Shown piece after piece: positions 61,059 through 64,000 of a DNA stretch of 64,000 bases. The first letter of the stretch is position 1; the number at the start of each line of letters is the position of its first letter. The stretch comes from Sulfomarinibacter sp963733915 (lineage in GTDB: Bacteria > Acidobacteriota > Thermoanaerobaculia > Thermoanaerobaculales > Sulfomarinibacteraceae). The DNA lies in contig CAVTEP010000001.1 of the NCBI GenBank assembly GCA_963733915.1, forward strand, positions 868,001 through 932,000, given 5' to 3'. A program made the position numbers and the translations under genes. Under the pieces are notes generated by a model. It was not told where the DNA came from. It did not search any database and saw nothing but the letters and a program-made list of their open reading frames with translations.

Positions 61059-62502
61059 ATGATTGATGAGCTTTGTAATTTGGGTGTTTTAGAGTTGGCC
61101 CGGCTTTATCGTCGTAAGGAAATTTCGCCTGTTGAGGTTGTCAACGCTCATTTACAGCGTTGTGAGCGATTGAATCCTGTTTTAAACGCCTTCCTCTTGA
61201 TCCTTCGCGAATCAGCCATCAAGGCCAGCCAGGCCATGGAGAAGCTTTTTCAGGCGGGAATTGATCTCGGGCCTTTGCAGGGCGTGCCGGTCACGGTTAA
61301 AGATATCATCCGCTTGCGGGACACGGTCACCACGGGCGCTTCCAAGGTTCTGCTTCAGGCGCAACCGGATCAAAGGGATGCTGGAATCGTTCGGTTATTG
61401 CGGCAGGCTGGGGCGATCATTATCGGCAAGACTAACCTGCACGAGTTGACGATCGGCGGATCCGGACCGGCCGGCCCTTTCGGCCTGGTTCAGAATCCCC
61501 GATGCGTCGGTTATCACCCGGGCAGTTCAAGCAGCGGGGCAGGCGCCGCAGTTGCGGCAGGGTTGGGGGTCATTGCCTTGGGAACCGATACCGGTGGCTC
61601 GGTCAGGATCCCGGCCTATCTATGCGGGGTAGCCGGTCTAAAGCCAACGACCGGCAAGGTAGGCCTGGAGGGCATTATTCCGCTGAGCTGCACCCTGGAT
61701 ACGGTTGGCCCTCTGGGGCGACGCGTTGGCGATATCGCCGCTGTTTGGGCTGTCTGGGCTGGGAACCGTCAACATAGGGCAGGGGGTGTCAAGCAGACGG
61801 ATGTTCCTGATCCCTATCATCTTGACCAGACGGTAGCCGGTTGGCGCGTGGGCGTCCCTGAAGGTGAATATTTTGGCCAGCTGCAGCCGCAGGTGTCAGC
61901 CGCTTTTCAACATACGTTAAAATTATTAAGAGAGTTGGGTTGCCAGCTGATCGATTTTACACCACGGGGCGTCGAGGAGAGCCCTGAACTATGCACCCAT
62001 ATCATTCAAGCCGAGGGTTCAACCTATCATGAACGGTACCGGAATCGGGAGAACCTTTATGGCGCCGGTTTTCGGGAACGTGTATTGCCGGGCCGGGAGC
62101 TGAAGGCATTAACTTATCTAAAGGCTCGTCAACGTCAAGCCGAGCTTCAGGGGGAGTGGCTGAAACTGGCACGCGGATTCGATGTGGTGGTTGTGCCGAG
62201 TGGGCCGGCGTTGGCCCCGCTTCACGGGCAAAGCACCATCGCGATTGGCGGCAAGTGTTTTCCGTTCCGATCGGCCCTGGGCCGCTTTACCCGTCCTTTT
62301 AATTTACTGGGATGGCCTGCTTTGACCTTACCCAACGGAATAAGCGATGAAGGTCTCACCGACGGGGGTGCAGATTGCAGGTCCACCGGACAGTGAAGAG
62401 CAGTTATTGATTTTGGGGTATCGGTTGGAAGAGGCTCTCGGTCTTGTGGATAGGCTGGGCATTGAGCCCAGACATCCGGCAGCGTGTCAGAGGAACAAAT
62501 AA
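61059..62502 (+). CDS. Amidase-signature enzyme, split by one frameshift near its end
   Basis: About 481 residues when joined. The Ser-cisSer-Lys site is visible: Lys in VPVTVKDII (about 81), GSSSSGAGAAVAAG and GTDTGGSVRIPA with the nucleophile Ser. The first frame ends at 62396, but the natural end (SPTGVQIAGPPDSEEQLLIL, GYRLEEALG) continues in another frame to the TAA at 62500-62502. One extra A near 62352 (GGTCTCACCGACG) explains this. Related to GatA and to aliphatic or aryl amidases; with no gatB or gatC nearby, a catabolic amidase is more likely. Confidence 0.85.
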
Positions 62503-62810
62503 AGAAAAACGGCGCACCTCCCAACTGAGTGGGTAACTTGCTGCAGTTTCTTATATCTTCGGCAGCATCGAAGTGAGGATTTTGAGGCGGAGATATTCTT
62601 CATTCCGCTTTCTGCCCCTTCAGGGAAACACACCAATTATCGAAGAACTTCCGGACATAGGCTTCGTAGCGGTACTCCCAACATGGTCGATGTTCCTATA
62701 AAATGCTGCCAGCCGTATATCCGAGATCGAAGTACCTGCGGTCATTTTCCAACACCCTGTCAGCTATCTTGTGCAACGCTCAACAGGGTCCAACAGCCAG
62801 GGAGGACATC
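62503..62810. other. Intergenic stretch without recognised features
   Basis: About 300 bases between the amidase end and the next start codon. No repeats or genes are recognised. A frame that opens at 62703 in phase with the next gene lacks family resemblance before 62811. Confidence 0.4.
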
Positions 62811-63999
62811 ATGCCCACCGACACATTGCGCATCACCGAGGTCAAAGCTTACCCCACCTCGTTTCCCATCAACCCGAAGAACAGCGTTACGCTGGGCATC
62901 GGCCGTGCGGTGAAGCGCGACGCGGTGATCGTCAAGGTGACGACCGATGCCGGCATCGTCGGTTTCGGCGAGGCACATCACGGACGCGCGCCCGGCTCCG
63001 TCGCGCACTTGGTCAATAACACACTCAAGCAACTTGTCGTCGGGCAGGATGCCAACGATGTCGTCGGCATCTGGGCCAAGGTCTACGAGAAGCAGCTCGG
63101 CAGTCATGGAATGGGGGCGGGCGCGTGCATCGGACTGTCGGGAATCGATCAGGCGTTGTGGGACATTCGCGGCAAGGCGCTAGGCGTGCCCCTGTACAAA
63201 TTACTGGGCGGACGGTCGAAGCGCGTTCCCGCTTATGCCGGCGGCGTATCGCTCGGCTACCAGGAGCCAGAAGCGCTCGCAGCAGAGGCGCAGTCTCATG
63301 TGACAGCCGGCTACAAAGCTGTGAAGCTTCGTCTGGGCGATAGCCCGGCGCGCGACCTCGCTCGTGTGGCGGCAGTGCGAAAAGCGCTCGGCGAGGACAT
63401 CGACATTCTGGTCGATGCCAACACTGCCTACACGGTGGCAGATGCACGCAAGACGATGCCCGTTCTGGAGGATCACGGCGTGGGGTGGCTGGAGGGCCCT
63501 TTCCGCCGCACGACCAAAAGAGCTACGCGCGAGCGGCCACTTTCAGCAGTGTGCCTTTAGCGGCCGGAGAGAACCATTACACGCGTTTCGAGTTCCATCG
63601 TGTCATAGAGGATGGAGTGATCACGATCCTGCAGCCCGACCTTTCCAAGTCGGGCGGTGTGACCGAGTGTCTGCGCATCGCGCACCTGGCTTCGGCCTGG
63701 AAGCTGCCGATCAACCCGCACACCTCGATGACCGGCATCAACATGGCAGCCACCATCCATTTTCTGTGTGCTGAGGAATCGACAACGCTGGCTACTTCGA
63801 GGGCGACGTGTCAAGAGCAACTGTTCCGAGACGAGCTAGCACTGCCCCCTACTCGGTGGGAGATGACGGCTGCGTGACACCTTTGGAGCGACCCGGCATC
63901 GGCGTGGAGGTCAACGAGGCATTCCTTGCTGCCCATCCTGTATCGAAGGACCCGCGTATATCTGACGGCTGTCGCATTGCTGTGACTGTCAAAAAGTGA
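62811..63999 (+). CDS. Mandelate racemase / muconate lactonizing-type enolase, frameshifted
   Basis: The first frame (62811 to about 63497) holds the capping domain and the barrel start: GFGEAHHGRAPGS, GLSGIDQALWDIRGKALG, VPLYKLLGG, the catalytic Lys region GYKAVKLRLG and the metal ligand in LVDANTAYTV, then WLEGPF. It continues in a second frame (PPHDQKSYA, AAGENHYTRFE with another ligand, LQPDLSKSGGVTE, NPHTSMTG) and a third (PYSVGDDGCVTPLERPGIGV) to a TGA at 63997-63999. Breaks are near 63497 and 63790-63830. It probably acts on an acid sugar or related hydroxy acid. The GAGGACATC before the ATG fits a ribosome-binding site. Confidence 0.82.
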
Positions 64000-64000
64000 A

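Overview
The window appears to contain two different kinds of DNA joined near position 48.6-48.7 kb.

Bases 1 to about 48,600 are uniformly GC-rich bacterial chromosome with long intact genes. Gene content (acidobacterial-type VWFA protein, DUF4136, bactofilin, GspA/GspB-like pair, class I HMG-CoA reductase, patatin-Omp85 fusion, Gram-negative outer-membrane proteins, lipoproteins, TonB) suggests a Gram-negative, respiring, Acidobacteriota-like organism. This assignment is an inference. Layout: the tail of a four-helix-bundle gene at the left edge; a complex I Q-module operon nuoB-nuoCD-nuoI; an RRM protein; a beta-barrel protein; an ECI-type enoyl-CoA isomerase; HMG-CoA reductase followed by a UbiB-like kinase; an OmpA-family protein; an M29-like peptidase; a dead IS4-type transposase; a ParA-like ATPase; a bactofilin; envelope and stress proteins; a cysteine desulfurase-fold enzyme; TonB; an AEC transporter; esterase; patatin-Omp85; SIMPL, VOC and VWFA proteins; PAS-LuxR regulator; TAXI solute-binding protein; GspA/GspB; an M50 protease; a radical SAM protein; an EamA transporter; HxpB-like phosphatase; a metallo-beta-lactamase-fold protein; a fatty-acid desaturase; and an RhlE helicase.

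The gaps of this part are unusually rich in repeats. There are arrays of short palindromic hexamers (AACGTT, GAATTC and an ATTTCGG variant), often touching stop codons. There is a GTCATCCTGAGC palindromic repeat family, a hairpin family, and a composite unit of roughly 0.8-1 kb that carries a four-helix-bundle gene headed by a nested inverted repeat. Two full units (about 23.1-24.1 kb and 36.9-37.7 kb), one partial unit (1-343) and gene-less derivatives (4.5-4.8 and 5.6-6.1 kb) are visible. I think this is the least explained system in the first part.

Bases from about 48,700 to the end are mosaic, lower in GC and locally AT-rich, and carry none of those repeats. They hold catabolic genes (Gfo/Idh/MocA dehydrogenase, leuC-leuD-type hydro-lyase, an SDR fragment fused to a TRAP permease fragment, amidase, mandelate-racemase-type enolase), a GTPase RsgA, and many insertion-sequence remains (Y1 transposase, IstB, an ISNCY-type element). 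The outstanding item is a seemingly intact 2.3-kb IS701-like element whose transposase carries an N-terminal domain of the DUF4338/DruA family, the domain of the Druantia anti-phage system. This part is either an island or, more simply, a chimeric join.

At least a dozen genes in both parts are split by single-base shifts with both halves intact, which points to consensus indel errors in the assembly. No rRNA, tRNA, CRISPR array or origin was recognised.
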